From Elusimicrobiota bacterium (lineage in GTDB: Bacteria > Elusimicrobiota > Elusimicrobia > UBA1565 > UBA9628), in NCBI GenBank assembly GCA_003151975.1, contig PLZD01000050.1, forward strand, positions 1 through 64,000: a DNA stretch of 64,000 nucleotides. The letters are read 5' to 3'. The notes under the pieces are model-generated. The model was not told the DNA's origin and searched no databases. It saw only the letters and a list, made by a program, of their open reading frames with translations. Below, piece after piece: positions 43,123 to 51,607 of the stretch (positions are counted from its first letter, which is position 1; every line of letters begins with the position of its first letter). The translations under genes were made by a program, and so were the position numbers.

Positions 43123-44064
43123 ATGAATGAAAAACTGACGACCCTCGCTCGCGCCGTCGCTTTGGCGTCCGTCCTGACGCAGACGACGGGCGCCGCCGAC
43201 GTGGCGTTCCTGTCGGGCTACGCCGCGCGGCCGGGGCTTTATCCTCCACCCGCGAAAATGGCGGCGCCGCCATCCAAGGCCGCCCCTTCCAAGGCCGCGG
43301 GCATGAGCCTTGCGCGCAGATTTTCAATCGACGCGCGATTGGTCGAGCAGTGGCTCGAGACTTGGCTCGAGCCCGCGCCCGTTTCTCACCCATTTGAGTC
43401 CGCCGTTCAAGAGCATGTGATAACCCCCGCGGACTTCCCGCCGCCGGCCGAACCGCCGCGCGACCGCATGATGGTGGTCCGCGAGCCGGGATTTGTCGGC
43501 GTGGTCATGGCCAACGCGCTCGACGAGATCTTCCCGATCGACTATCATCCCGCCATTTACGCCAAACGCCTCGAGGGGCCGTGGATCGAGGGACGCGGCG
43601 TGCGCTTCCGGATCAACTTCTTCAACGTGTACGGCGTGACCGAGGGAACGGCCGACGGCTTTACGGTCAAAATGGCCCACGGCTACAAAAAGTTCGTGCC
43701 CGCCAAGGTGCCGGAAATTTTGCGCAAGACTTATCCGGTCTATTTTCACGGCGATGTCACTCGCGCCGAGATCGAGATCCAGAACACTGGGCTGTCGCCG
43801 ATCTCCGGTCTTGAGGCCGCGGCCCGCCAGGAGACTCTCAGCGACAACTCGCAGCCCGGCCTGTCGATCTCCGAGCCCGTGGCGCTGCCGGTCCGCGGAA
43901 CTCTCGCGCCGGGAGAGACGGCGACTCTCGGCTATTCGTTCCGCCTCAACGGTCCGGGGGCCGCGCGCGTCAACTTCGAGCAGACCCACCTCGTGATCAC
44001 GAGCGCCGACTCCGTGCTCGCCGACGAGGCGAAGGCCGCCATCGTCGACCCCCCCAACCTCTAG
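43123..44064 (+). CDS. Exported protein, unknown
   Basis: 313 residues with a signal peptide ending near TGAADV, a Pro/Lys/Ala-rich stretch (PPSKAAPSKAAG) and a beta-rich C-terminal domain (EIQNTGLSPISGLEAA, GTLAPGETATLGYSFRLNGP) that resembles an immunoglobulin-like fold. Divergent from the pseudopilin cassette. No family recognised. Its stop abuts the convergent gene with no gap. Confidence 0.62.
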   Translation: MNEKLTTLARAVALASVLTQTTGAADVAFLSGYAARPGLYPPPAKMAAPPSKAAPSKAAGMSLARRFSIDARLVEQWLETWLEPAPVSHPFESAVQEHVITPADFPPPAEPPRDRMMVVREPGFVGVVMANALDEIFPIDYHPAIYAKRLEGPWIEGRGVRFRINFFNVYGVTEGTADGFTVKMAHGYKKFVPAKVPEILRKTYPVYFHGDVTRAEIEIQNTGLSPISGLEAAARQETLSDNSQPGLSISEPVALPVRGTLAPGETATLGYSFRLNGPGAARVNFEQTHLVITSADSVLADEAKAAIVDPPNL

Positions 44065-45237
44065 CTAGAGAGAGCCGCTCGCGCCCGCGCCGCCCGACGA
44101 ACCGCCCTGGCCCGTGAAGCCTTTATCCTGCGGAGCGGGCGTCCCCCCTCCAGCCGAGGCCGCGGTCGCCGCGGCAATCAGCGAACTCAAATCCGGTCCA
44201 TCGTTTCTGCCGACGATCAAGGACTTCGCGGTCCAGCCATCGCGCTGGCCGTCCGGGCCCGAATCGAGGCGGTGCTTGAGCCAAAGTGAGAGCGTCATCA
44301 GGAAGGCTCCGAGCACGGCGGGATCCCAGGCGTGCCGCTCTAAGCCGAGATACGGCTTGACGCTGACGAGCGCCAGGAGGCACGCCGTGAAGGCCGCGAT
44401 CAATAGCGGCCGTTGGCGCGACCGGACCGCCCAAACCAGCGCGGCGGCCGGCCCGACGCAGATCGCGCCGAAGCTCGCCCAGTAAAACGCGCTTGCCTCC
44501 GGAGCCGAAACGCGATCGAAGTCGGCTAACTTTTCGAGGCGGAGATTCAGGAACAGGCAGATCATCAGAAACAAGAAGGACTGGAGAACCTGCCAACCGA
44601 GGCGGTCGTGCGCCGAGATTTCTTTTCTCAGGGCCGTCGCCGCGAGGAGGATCGCATAGAGAACAGCTAGGACGACTCGGGCATCGTTCTCCTTAAAACC
44701 CTTAAACTGCGAGCAGGCGACGAGCGTGAGCGCGAGCACCGCGCCGAACGCGCCGTAGAGGTAGCCGAACCGCGCGTAGAGCCACGCGCAGTAAAGCGCC
44801 GCGGGAATGCCCAAGAGCAGCGCGTATTGCTCAAAATCCAAACCGCGGCCCGCGGCCAGCAGGAGCGCGCCGCACAGATGGAAGAGCGCCGCGACGAGAA
44901 GCCCTTCTTCGACGCCGAAGCGGTACAGCTTGTTGGCCTTCAGCACGCGCTGCCCAATGTAGTAGGAACCCGCCGCGCTGACTCCCATGAAGATCGCGGC
45001 GGTCGTCGTCTCGCCGAAGACAGTCCACGACAGAAACGACGCCACGGAACCCGCCGCCATCCAGGCGAGCCAAAAGAAAAGCGCCCGCACGGCCCAGCCC
45101 GCCTCACCGGGCATGGGCCCAAGCGCCCCCTCGATGGCGGACAGCTGTTCTGGCGCAATGAGCCCCGAGCGCTTCCAGCCGCGCGCGGTCTCGCGGGCGT
45201 AGAGCGCGGCTTCAACCTCCTCGCCCAAGATCCTCAT
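44065..45237 (-). CDS. DUF4401-like multi-pass membrane protein
   Basis: 390 residues from ATG 45237, coupled by ATGA to the upstream DUF2157-like gene. About ten transmembrane helices, then a hydrophilic Gly/Ser-rich tail (GQGGSSGGAGASGSL). DUF2157 and DUF4401 genes often neighbour each other, which supports the call. The longer frame to 45855 is a shadow. Confidence 0.65.
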   Translation of the reverse strand: MRILGEEVEAALYARETARGWKRSGLIAPEQLSAIEGALGPMPGEAGWAVRALFFWLAWMAAGSVASFLSWTVFGETTTAAIFMGVSAAGSYYIGQRVLKANKLYRFGVEEGLLVAALFHLCGALLLAAGRGLDFEQYALLLGIPAALYCAWLYARFGYLYGAFGAVLALTLVACSQFKGFKENDARVVLAVLYAILLAATALRKEISAHDRLGWQVLQSFLFLMICLFLNLRLEKLADFDRVSAPEASAFYWASFGAICVGPAAALVWAVRSRQRPLLIAAFTACLLALVSVKPYLGLERHAWDPAVLGAFLMTLSLWLKHRLDSGPDGQRDGWTAKSLIVGRNDGPDLSSLIAAATAASAGGGTPAPQDKGFTGQGGSSGGAGASGSL

Positions 45238-46187
45238 GCGTCCTGCTCCAATCGCTTTCTGAAGGCGAAAATCAGCACGATCACGGCCACCGACGACGCC
45301 ATGAAGTACAGCGAATCGAGCCCGACGCCGATGATGCCGAGCAAGCCGAACACATTCCTGACCATGATATCGGAAAGGCCGATATAGCCGTAGACCGTTC
45401 CCCACAGCAAATATTGGAAGTTTCTCCGCCTCAGCCCGTAGCGGATCGTCGCGGCGCACAGCAGAGCCAGCGCCGGAGCGTAAAAGGACACGACGCCCTG
45501 GTCGAACAAACCCCAGAGCAAGCTCCAAAACAGCGCGTGCAGGCCGATGCTGTAGTAAGTATCGGCGAAGTGCTCCTTGACGCGCGCACGATTCTCGAGC
45601 CACCAGCCCGAGAACACGACCGCCGCGCCGAAAGCCAAGCCGCGCTGACGCAGCGCGAAGAACGGCAGGTCGACATGCGAGAAACGGAAGCCGAACCAGG
45701 AGCCCAGGGTCGTCAGCGCCATGGCCAGGACCAGGCGGTTGTCGAAGCGGTAGGCCAGCCAGAAAAAGAGCGCGGAAGAGGCGAGCAAATAATAATCCCA
45801 ATTCGCGGCGAGGAGGTGATAGTGCGTCTCGAGATAGCCGAACAGGATGCCCCAAAAGGCGCAGCCCATATAAAGGATGTAATCAAAGGCCGGCGTCGGC
45901 GACTCGATCTTCTCCGGGGAATACGGCCGGCCGCGCGAGAAGCAATAATAGAAACACGCAAGGACGGCGGCGGAAAGGCCCGCCGTGATCGCCGCGGGGC
46001 CCAGCTCGAGCATGTACCGCTTGACCGTCCCGCCGACGCCGGCCACGATGAGCAGAGCGCCTATATAGAGGAATGCCTTGAGTTCGGCCGAGATCGAGAA
46101 GAGCCGCCCGCTCTCGATGTCGGACAGCAGGCGCGCCTGCTCGGGCTTGAGCAGGCCTTTGTCGCGCCAGTCGGCGATGAAGTCCAC
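45234..46187 (-). CDS. DUF2157 family membrane protein
   Basis: 317 residues from GTG 46187. The N-terminus, DWRDKGLLKPEQARLL, is the DUF2157 opening segment. The ATG at 46280 would place the start upstream of the promoter: TATACT lies exactly 6 nt before the GTG. About eight transmembrane helices follow. Function unknown. Confidence 0.75.
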   Translation of the reverse strand: MDFIADWRDKGLLKPEQARLLSDIESGRLFSISAELKAFLYIGALLIVAGVGGTVKRYMLELGPAAITAGLSAAVLACFYYCFSRGRPYSPEKIESPTPAFDYILYMGCAFWGILFGYLETHYHLLAANWDYYLLASSALFFWLAYRFDNRLVLAMALTTLGSWFGFRFSHVDLPFFALRQRGLAFGAAVVFSGWWLENRARVKEHFADTYYSIGLHALFWSLLWGLFDQGVVSFYAPALALLCAATIRYGLRRRNFQYLLWGTVYGYIGLSDIMVRNVFGLLGIIGVGLDSLYFMASSVAVIVLIFAFRKRLEQDA

Positions 46188-46193
46188 GCGGCC

Positions 46194-46199
46194 AGTATA
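46194..46199 (-). promoter_or_regulatory. -10 box of DUF2157 operon
   Basis: TATACT on the minus strand, exactly 6 nt before GTG 46187. Confidence 0.6.
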
Positions 46200-46254
46200 G
46201 CCCGGGCCGCCGTTTTTGTCGAGAGCGCGCAAAAGGTAAAATAGCGGCGCACCC

Positions 46255-47019
46255 ATGAAGTGGATTCTCTGGCTTATCATCGCAGCTTTTTTCTCCTGCT
46301 CCGTCTATTTGGCGTGGCTGCCCGACGTCTCTTCCTTAAAGAGAGCTCCTCCCAAGACGACGGCCTACATCGAACTGCGCAAGAGCCAGGCAAAGGCTCA
46401 AGGCAAGACGCTCCCTGTCCATTGGACTTGGGCGGGCTGGAACGACATTTCCGACGACCTCAAGCACGCGGTGCTCACCGCCGAGGACGATACGTTTTAC
46501 CGCCACAACGGAGTGGATTGGGGCGCGGTCAAGATGGCCTTCGACAAGGACCTGTCGGAGCGGCGGCTGGCCTACGGCGCCAGCACGATCACCCAGCAGG
46601 TCGCGCGCAACCTTTACCTCTCGCCGTCCAAAAATCCGCTGCGCAAGATCAAGGAAGTCTTCATCGCCTACAAGCTCGAGAAAGAGCTCGGCAAGCGCCG
46701 CATCTTCGAGCTCTACCTCAACATCGCCGAGTGGGGCAAGGGCATCTTCGGCGCCGAGGCCGCAAGCCAAGCCTATTTCGGCAAGCACGCCTCCGAGCTC
46801 ACCGTCGACGAGGCCGTGGCTCTGGCCGTCGTCCTGCCGAGCCCCTTGCGTCACGACGCGGGCAAGGGCGGGCCGTACGTCGACCGCAACAGCCGGCGCG
46901 TGATGGCGCGCATGCGCATGTCCGGTTATTTGCCGGACGAAGACGAAGGCGAGTTCGAAGTCTACACCTCGACCGAGCTCGCGGCACCCGTCGTTTCGAC
47001 AACGACAGCGACGCCTTGA
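46255..47019 (+). CDS. mtgA: Monofunctional peptidoglycan transglycosylase
   Basis: 254 residues. One N-terminal membrane anchor, then a GT51 domain: catalytic AEDDTFYRHNGVDW, GASTITQQVARNLYLSP, KRRIFELYLNIAEWG and GAEAASQAYFGK. No transpeptidase domain follows. It polymerises lipid II into glycan strands on the outer face of the inner membrane. A TAAAAT 12 nt before the ATG may be its -10. Confidence 0.95.
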   Translation: MKWILWLIIAAFFSCSVYLAWLPDVSSLKRAPPKTTAYIELRKSQAKAQGKTLPVHWTWAGWNDISDDLKHAVLTAEDDTFYRHNGVDWGAVKMAFDKDLSERRLAYGASTITQQVARNLYLSPSKNPLRKIKEVFIAYKLEKELGKRRIFELYLNIAEWGKGIFGAEAASQAYFGKHASELTVDEAVALAVVLPSPLRHDAGKGGPYVDRNSRRVMARMRMSGYLPDEDEGEFEVYTSTELAAPVVSTTTATP

Positions 47020-47051
47020 CGCGGCGCCCTCCAAATCGGTCTAATTGAGCC

Positions 47052-47645
47052 ATGAAAATCGCCCTGGCCGTGTTCGGCGCCGTCGCCGTCTTCGTCCTCG
47101 TCGTCGGATTCTGGTTCATGGGGATCTACAACGGTCTCGTGAGCAAGCAGGAGGCCGTCAACTCGGCCTGGGCGCAGGTGCAGACGCAGTATCAGCGCCG
47201 CCTCGACCTCATTCCCAACCTCGTCGAGACCGTCAAGGGCGTGGCCAACTTCGAGAAATCCACTTTGACCGCCGTGACCGAGGCGCGCTCCAAGGTCGGC
47301 AGCTTCCAGGTCGACAAGAGCGTGCTCAACGACCCCGCGCAGTTCAAGAAGTTCGCCGACGCGCAGGGCGACCTCGGCCACGCGCTCCAGCACATGATGG
47401 TCGTCATGGAGAATTACCCGCAGCTCAAGTCGGACGCGAATTTCCGCAGCCTGCAGGACCAGCTCGAGGGCACCGAGAACCGCATCGCGGTCGCCCGCCG
47501 CGACTTCAACGACTCCGTGCAGGTCTACAACACGGCCATTCGCATGTTCCCCGCCTCGGCCGTCGCGGGCTTGAGCCACTTCGAGAAAAAAGCTTACTTC
47601 GAAGCCGAGGAAACGGCCGCGAAGGCTCCCGCGGTGAAGTTCTAG
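47052..47645 (+). CDS. lemA: LemA family protein
   Basis: 197 residues. One N-terminal transmembrane helix, then the helical LemA domain: NGLVSKQEAVNSAWAQVQTQ, RRLDLIPNLVETVKG and a C-terminal NDSVQVYNTAIRMFP. Role of the family is unclear. It is followed 4 nt later by a TPM-domain gene, a widespread pairing. Confidence 0.93.
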   Translation: MKIALAVFGAVAVFVLVVGFWFMGIYNGLVSKQEAVNSAWAQVQTQYQRRLDLIPNLVETVKGVANFEKSTLTAVTEARSKVGSFQVDKSVLNDPAQFKKFADAQGDLGHALQHMMVVMENYPQLKSDANFRSLQDQLEGTENRIAVARRDFNDSVQVYNTAIRMFPASAVAGLSHFEKKAYFEAEETAAKAPAVKF

Positions 47646-47649
47646 CCTC

Positions 47650-48396
47650 ATGATACGGCGGGGACTTTCCCTCGCCCTTCTCATTCTCTGGCCGGCGACG
47701 GCCCGGGCAGCGCACAAGGCCTTTCCGCCGCCGCCTTCCACCTATGTCTACAACGAGGCCGTCATCTCGCCCTCCGCCGAGCAGCTGCTCAGCGGGATGC
47801 TGAGCACCTTCCAACAGACCACGGGACATCAGTTCGTCGTCGCGCTGTTCCAGAATCTCGACGGCGAGAGCCTCGAGGACTACACCAACCAAGTCTTCCG
47901 TGCCTGGAAGGTCGGCAGCGCCAAAGGCAACGACGGCCTGCTCTTCGCGCTCTACAAGACCGACCGAAAATGGCGCGTCGAGGTGGGTTACGGCCTCGAG
48001 GGGATCATCACCGATCTCCAGGCCGGCGTGATCGCGCGCGACCAGGGCGTCCCGCATTTCCAAAGCGGAGACTTCGACGGCGGCGTCCTGGCGATCTGCT
48101 CCGCGCTGATCGCCAAGCTCCAGGGCCAGGACGTCGCGCCGCCGCCCCGCCCGGCGGATTACAGCCACGCGATCACGACCATCATATTCCTGTTCATCAT
48201 GGTCATGATCCTCATCCAAAATTTGATGGTCTGGACCCAAGGTCCGCGGGCGCGCAACAGCGGGGCGTTCTTCATCGATTTCACGAGCGGCGGTTCGTTC
48301 GGCGGAGGCGGCGGCTTCTCGGGCGGCGGGGGCGGCGGCGGCTTCTCGGGCGGCGGCGGATCGTCGGGAGGAGGAGGCGCTAGTGGCGGCTGGTGA
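47650..48396 (+). CDS. TPM domain protein with Gly-rich tail (YgcG-like)
   Basis: 248 residues. Signal peptide ending near ARAAH, TPM domain (NDGLLFALYKTDRKWRVEVG, YGLEGIITDLQAG), a transmembrane helix near 185-205 and a C-terminal tail of GGGGFSGGGGGGGFSGGG type. Family members are membrane-anchored with the TPM domain outside. Encoded with LemA. Confidence 0.9.
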   Translation: MIRRGLSLALLILWPATARAAHKAFPPPPSTYVYNEAVISPSAEQLLSGMLSTFQQTTGHQFVVALFQNLDGESLEDYTNQVFRAWKVGSAKGNDGLLFALYKTDRKWRVEVGYGLEGIITDLQAGVIARDQGVPHFQSGDFDGGVLAICSALIAKLQGQDVAPPPRPADYSHAITTIIFLFIMVMILIQNLMVWTQGPRARNSGAFFIDFTSGGSFGGGGGFSGGGGGGGFSGGGGSSGGGGASGGW

Positions 48397-48868
48397 GCAT
48401 CCGCCGGCCTGGTCGCGCCTGATCCGGCGCTTGTTCACGCCCTTCCTATCCCATGAGGACAAGAAGCGCATCGCCGACGCCATCGCCGAGCTCGAGAACA
48501 AGACCACGGGCGAGGTGCACGTGCACGTCGTCGGGCGCGCCGGGGCCGATCCGCTCGCGCTGGCCCAAAAGACCTTCCACCGTCTCGGGCTGGAGAAGAC
48601 CGCGCACCGCAACGGCGTGCTCATCCTGGTCTCGCACCTCGATCACAAGTTCGCGATCTACGGCGACGAGGGCATCCACTCCAAGTCCGGCCAGCATCTT
48701 TGGGACAAAGCCGCCGCGGCCCTGCGCGAGCGCTTCGCGGCGCGGCGCTACCCGGAAGGCATCGAATCCTGCGTGCGCGAGATCGGAAAAGAGCTGGCCC
48801 GGCATTTTCCCAGGAACAATGCCGGGCCGGGCCCTACTCACGCCTCGCACGGCGTGACCGAATCCTAG
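48383..48868 (+). CDS. TPM domain protein, second copy
   Basis: 161 residues from GTG 48383, overlapping the previous gene by 14 nt. TPM domain without signal peptide or Gly-rich tail: TTGEVHVHVVGRAGADP, RNGVLILVSHLDHKFAIYG. Such second, soluble TPM proteins commonly follow the YgcG-like gene. Shares CTAG stop with the convergent gene. Confidence 0.85.
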   Translation: MAAGEHPPAWSRLIRRLFTPFLSHEDKKRIADAIAELENKTTGEVHVHVVGRAGADPLALAQKTFHRLGLEKTAHRNGVLILVSHLDHKFAIYGDEGIHSKSGQHLWDKAAAALRERFAARRYPEGIESCVREIGKELARHFPRNNAGPGPTHASHGVTES

Positions 48869-49446
48869 GGTTGCTTCTCCGTCAGTTTCGCGAGCTCGGC
48901 GTAGAGCCTCGCCTTCCGATCGATGAGCTGCTGACCGTCCTCTACCCGGCCCTCGGGCCGTTGAGCAAGATAATCCTGATCGAGCCTGGTGTCGAAGAAG
49001 ATGGCCTGAGCCGCCCTGACCGGCTTCTCGGCGGCGATGATGGCGCGAACATCGGCGAGAATCCCGTTCAGCGTCTCCTTATCCTCGTCGTCGCGGCGCT
49101 TGTCGACGGCCGCTTTTCGGGCCGCGTCGAGCACCGCCGCGATCTCTTCCCAATACTTGAGTTTGGCGGCGACGACATTCTGAATCGTCGCGTTCTTTCC
49201 GCCATTGGGCTCACCGGCAAAAGGCTGAAGCGTGAGGACGCCCGCCATTTCCACGGGAATCTTGCGAATGTCTTTGGCGTAATCCCGCGCATTGTCGCCC
49301 GCCTTCGCGACCGCGGCCTGCGCCGTCTCGACGTTTAGATTGGATGTGATGGCACCGCAGCCGGGGCCGCCGCAGCCGGGACCTTTGGACCAGCCCGAGC
49401 CAGACGCGACGACGACAACGAACGCGGCGAGCAAAAGTTTCTTCAT
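48865..49446 (-). CDS. Exported helical protein, unknown
   Basis: 193 residues. Signal peptide, then a short Cys/Gly motif GPGCGGPGCG just after the cleavage region, and a long helical remainder. No family recognised. TACTAT lies exactly 6 nt before the ATG, preceded by TGA as an extended element. Confidence 0.58.
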   Translation of the reverse strand: MKKLLLAAFVVVVASGSGWSKGPGCGGPGCGAITSNLNVETAQAAVAKAGDNARDYAKDIRKIPVEMAGVLTLQPFAGEPNGGKNATIQNVVAAKLKYWEEIAAVLDAARKAAVDKRRDDEDKETLNGILADVRAIIAAEKPVRAAQAIFFDTRLDQDYLAQRPEGRVEDGQQLIDRKARLYAELAKLTEKQP

Positions 49447-49452
49447 GTCTTA

Positions 49453-49458
49453 ATAGTA
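49453..49458 (-). promoter_or_regulatory. Extended -10 of 49446 gene
   Basis: TGA-TACTAT on the minus strand, exactly 6 nt before ATG 49446. Confidence 0.4.
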
Positions 49459-49483
49459 TCAGGGCCGACCCCATTCATCAGGT

Positions 49484-49553
49484 GGCCTAAGGCCCAGCGG
49501 ATTTGGTCTTAAGACTGCCTTAAAATTGGGACCTAGGGCCTATCGAGGTCCCG
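49484..49553. repeat. GGCC-rich intergenic element, copy E (compound)
   Basis: Contains GGCCTAAGGCCCAGCGG, GGTCTTAAGACT and GGGACCTAGGGCCTATCGAG, ending in GGTCCC 26 bp before ATG 49579. Several half-sites are stacked in one divergent region. Confidence 0.45.
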
Positions 49554-49566
49554 CATCGCCAGGGTG

Positions 49567-49572
49567 TATAAT
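49567..49572 (+). promoter_or_regulatory. -10 box of 49579 gene
   Basis: Consensus TATAAT, exactly 6 nt before ATG 49579. Confidence 0.65.
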
Positions 49573-49578
49573 GTTTCC

Positions 49579-50100
49579 ATGGACGCGAAGCTGTTTCAAT
49601 CGTTCCTCAAGCAGACCTCGATCCTTCGCGCGCCGAAGACATCGTTGTCGACCTTCGGCGCCACGGACATCCAGTATCATCTAGTCTCGTCGGTCGAGGA
49701 CCTGCGCAACAAGACGCGCCTGCGCGAGGGCCGCGTGCTCTCCGAGCGGCCGAAGATCATAACGCCTGATGCGTTCAAAGAACGCTTCCAAGGCTTCGGC
49801 GACGACGCGGCCGATTTCGAGCGGTGGCTCTCGAGTTCCTACAAAGATCTGCTGCGCGCGCTCGAGTACAACTTCAAGAACCAGGGCTTCACGACGCGCG
49901 TGCTGTCCGAGGCGCCCGCCGACGTCTCCGACCGCATTATAAAGGAAGCCGAAGAGCGCGACAGCCGCAATCAAGCCGTCATCCTCTGCCCGGATTCCGG
50001 CTGGTCGCTGGCGCTCATGAAGTTCTCGCTGGACGAAGCCGCCCGCTCGTTTCCCACCAACGTCCGCGATCTCGACCGCCGCGGTTTATTCGGACGCTAG
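49579..50100 (+). CDS. Hypothetical cytoplasmic protein
   Basis: 173 residues from ATG 49579; the GTG at 49564 lies in the promoter. No signal peptide. Charged, mostly helical, ending in AVILCPDSGWSLALMKFSLD and RDLDRRGLFGR. No family recognised. Confidence 0.6.
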   Translation: MDAKLFQSFLKQTSILRAPKTSLSTFGATDIQYHLVSSVEDLRNKTRLREGRVLSERPKIITPDAFKERFQGFGDDAADFERWLSSSYKDLLRALEYNFKNQGFTTRVLSEAPADVSDRIIKEAEERDSRNQAVILCPDSGWSLALMKFSLDEAARSFPTNVRDLDRRGLFGR

Positions 50101-50129
50101 GTCGAATTCTCGTCGGAGAATCCGCCAGC

Positions 50130-50147
50130 GGGCCCAAAAAATGGGCC
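50130..50147. repeat. GGCC-rich intergenic element, copy F
   Basis: GGGCCCAAAAAATGGGCC, an inverted repeat GGCCCA/TGGGCC with an A-rich spacer, upstream of the subtilisin gene. Confidence 0.45.
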
Positions 50148-50159
50148 AAAACACCCCCC

Positions 50160-50190
50160 CTAAAATAAGTACCCAAAAGACCTATTTTAG
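50160..50190. repeat. AT-rich inverted repeat upstream of subtilisin
   Basis: CTAAAATA and TATTTTAG separated by 15 bp, AT-rich in a GC-rich genome. It lies upstream of a possible extended -10 (TGC-TAGCAT) and could be an operator. Confidence 0.5.
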
Positions 50191-50267
50191 TACTAGGCCT
50201 TATGGCCCGAGTGTGCTAGCATACGCCCAACACCGCCGCATGGGACGGCGGTAACAAGGAGGTAGGT

Positions 50268-51542
50268 ATGCACAATCCGAAGAAGTTCTGGGGCACGATC
50301 GGCGCGATGTTGGCGTTCGGCGTGCTCTGCTTGGTCGCCGCGCGCGCTGATGATTCCGTCGTCTCCGCGCAGGCCGGTCCGGTTCGGCGCATCGTAGCCT
50401 TCAAGGACGCGGTCTCCGCGGCCGACAAGGTCTCGATCGCCGAGGCCTCGGGCGGTCAGGTCATTCGTACGTTGGAGCTCATCAACGCAGTGGTCGTGGA
50501 GATGCCCGCCGCGGACGCGCGCATCGCCGACTCGATGCTCAAGAGCCGGCCGGAAGTGCTCCGCGTGGACGAAGACCCGAAGATCAACTGGCTCAAGGCC
50601 GTCTCGGCCCCAAGCTCAGAAAATGTTTTTCCAGACATCCATGCTATCATCCAACCCTTCAAGCTGGCGCACCCGCACAAAGCCGCAGACGCTCCGCTGC
50701 CCTGGGGCATTACCCGGGTCAACGCACAGGGAGCCTGGGGCAAGACTCAGGGCGCCGGCGTTAAGGTGGTCGTGATCGATACGGGCATCGACTACAACCA
50801 CGCCGACCTCAAGCCCATCATCAAGGGCGGCTACAACGTCATCACCAAGACGGCCGACTTCATGGATGACCACGGCCACGGCACGCACTGCTCCGGCACG
50901 ATCGCGGGCCAAGGCCAGGTGATCAACGGCACGGCGATCTGGGGCGTGGCGCCCAAGGTCGACCTCTACGGAGTCAAGGTGCTCGACGCCAACGGCTCCG
51001 GCACGTTCGACGACGTGATCGCCGGCATGCAGTGGGCGGTCACCAACCACATGGACGTGGCGTCGATGTCGCTGGGCGCCTCACAAGGGAACCCTTCCCT
51101 TGAAGCGGCCGTCAAGGCGATGAAGGACAACGGCGTCGCGCTGATCGCGGCGGCCGGCAACTCCGGCGGCGACGGCACGACCGACACGGTGGGCTACCCC
51201 GCTCACTACGACGGCGCGATCGCGATCGCGGCCTCAGACTCCAGCGACCAGGTCGCCGACTTCTCGAGCCGCGGGCCCGACGTGGCCCTCATCGGCCCGG
51301 GAGTCGATGTCTTGTCCCTGGCTCCGGGCGGCGGCACGGCGACGATGTCCGGCACCTCCATGGCGACCCCGCACAACGCGGGACTGGCGGCACTGGCGAT
51401 CGCCTCCGGCGCTCACGGCTACGCGGCGGTTCGCGCGGCCATGACGTCGGCTGCGGGCAAGCTCAAGGACGCCTCCGGGCAGCCTTGGGCCGCCAACCTG
51501 CAGGGCGCGGGCCTGGTCGACGCCGCGAAACTCACGAAGTAA
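50268..51542 (+). CDS. Subtilisin-like serine protease (S8)
   Basis: 424 residues. Signal peptide (to about residue 28), an inhibitor-I9-like propeptide (RRIVAFKDAV...DEDPKINW), then the catalytic domain: Asp in VVVIDTGIDYNH, His in DDHGHGTHCSG and Ser in SGTSMATPHNAG. Asn in AAAGNSGGDG is the oxyanion residue. Secreted and probably autoprocessed. Shine-Dalgarno AAGGAGGT and an intrinsic terminator indicate an ordinary monocistronic gene. Confidence 0.96.
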   Translation: MHNPKKFWGTIGAMLAFGVLCLVAARADDSVVSAQAGPVRRIVAFKDAVSAADKVSIAEASGGQVIRTLELINAVVVEMPAADARIADSMLKSRPEVLRVDEDPKINWLKAVSAPSSENVFPDIHAIIQPFKLAHPHKAADAPLPWGITRVNAQGAWGKTQGAGVKVVVIDTGIDYNHADLKPIIKGGYNVITKTADFMDDHGHGTHCSGTIAGQGQVINGTAIWGVAPKVDLYGVKVLDANGSGTFDDVIAGMQWAVTNHMDVASMSLGASQGNPSLEAAVKAMKDNGVALIAAAGNSGGDGTTDTVGYPAHYDGAIAIAASDSSDQVADFSSRGPDVALIGPGVDVLSLAPGGGTATMSGTSMATPHNAGLAALAIASGAHGYAAVRAAMTSAAGKLKDASGQPWAANLQGAGLVDAAKLTK

Positions 51543-51558
51543 TTCCGTTCCTTTAATA

Positions 51559-51594
51559 AGGCCCCCTCGCCCTTTCGGGCGGGGGGGCTTTTTT
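51559..51594 (+). terminator. Intrinsic terminator of subtilisin gene
   Basis: AAGGCCCCCTCGCCC-TTTC-GGGCGGGGGGGCTT stem-loop followed by a T-run, immediately before the -10 box of the next gene. Confidence 0.92.
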
Positions 51595-51595
51595 A

Positions 51596-51601
51596 TATAG
51601 T
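51596..51601 (+). promoter_or_regulatory. -10 box of DsbA-like gene
   Basis: TATAGT, exactly 6 nt before ATG 51608, and only a couple of bases after the preceding terminator. Confidence 0.6.
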
Positions 51602-51607
51602 ATCGCC

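Noticed and set aside
44065-45855. Long upstream extension of the DUF4401-like gene
   Set aside because: The extension is a shadow of the DUF2157 gene. An ATGA overlap at 45234-45237 gives the natural start.
48290-48390. Simple-sequence repeat or mobile element from GGCGGCGGC runs
   Set aside because: It is the coding sequence for the Gly-rich tail typical of YgcG-like TPM proteins.
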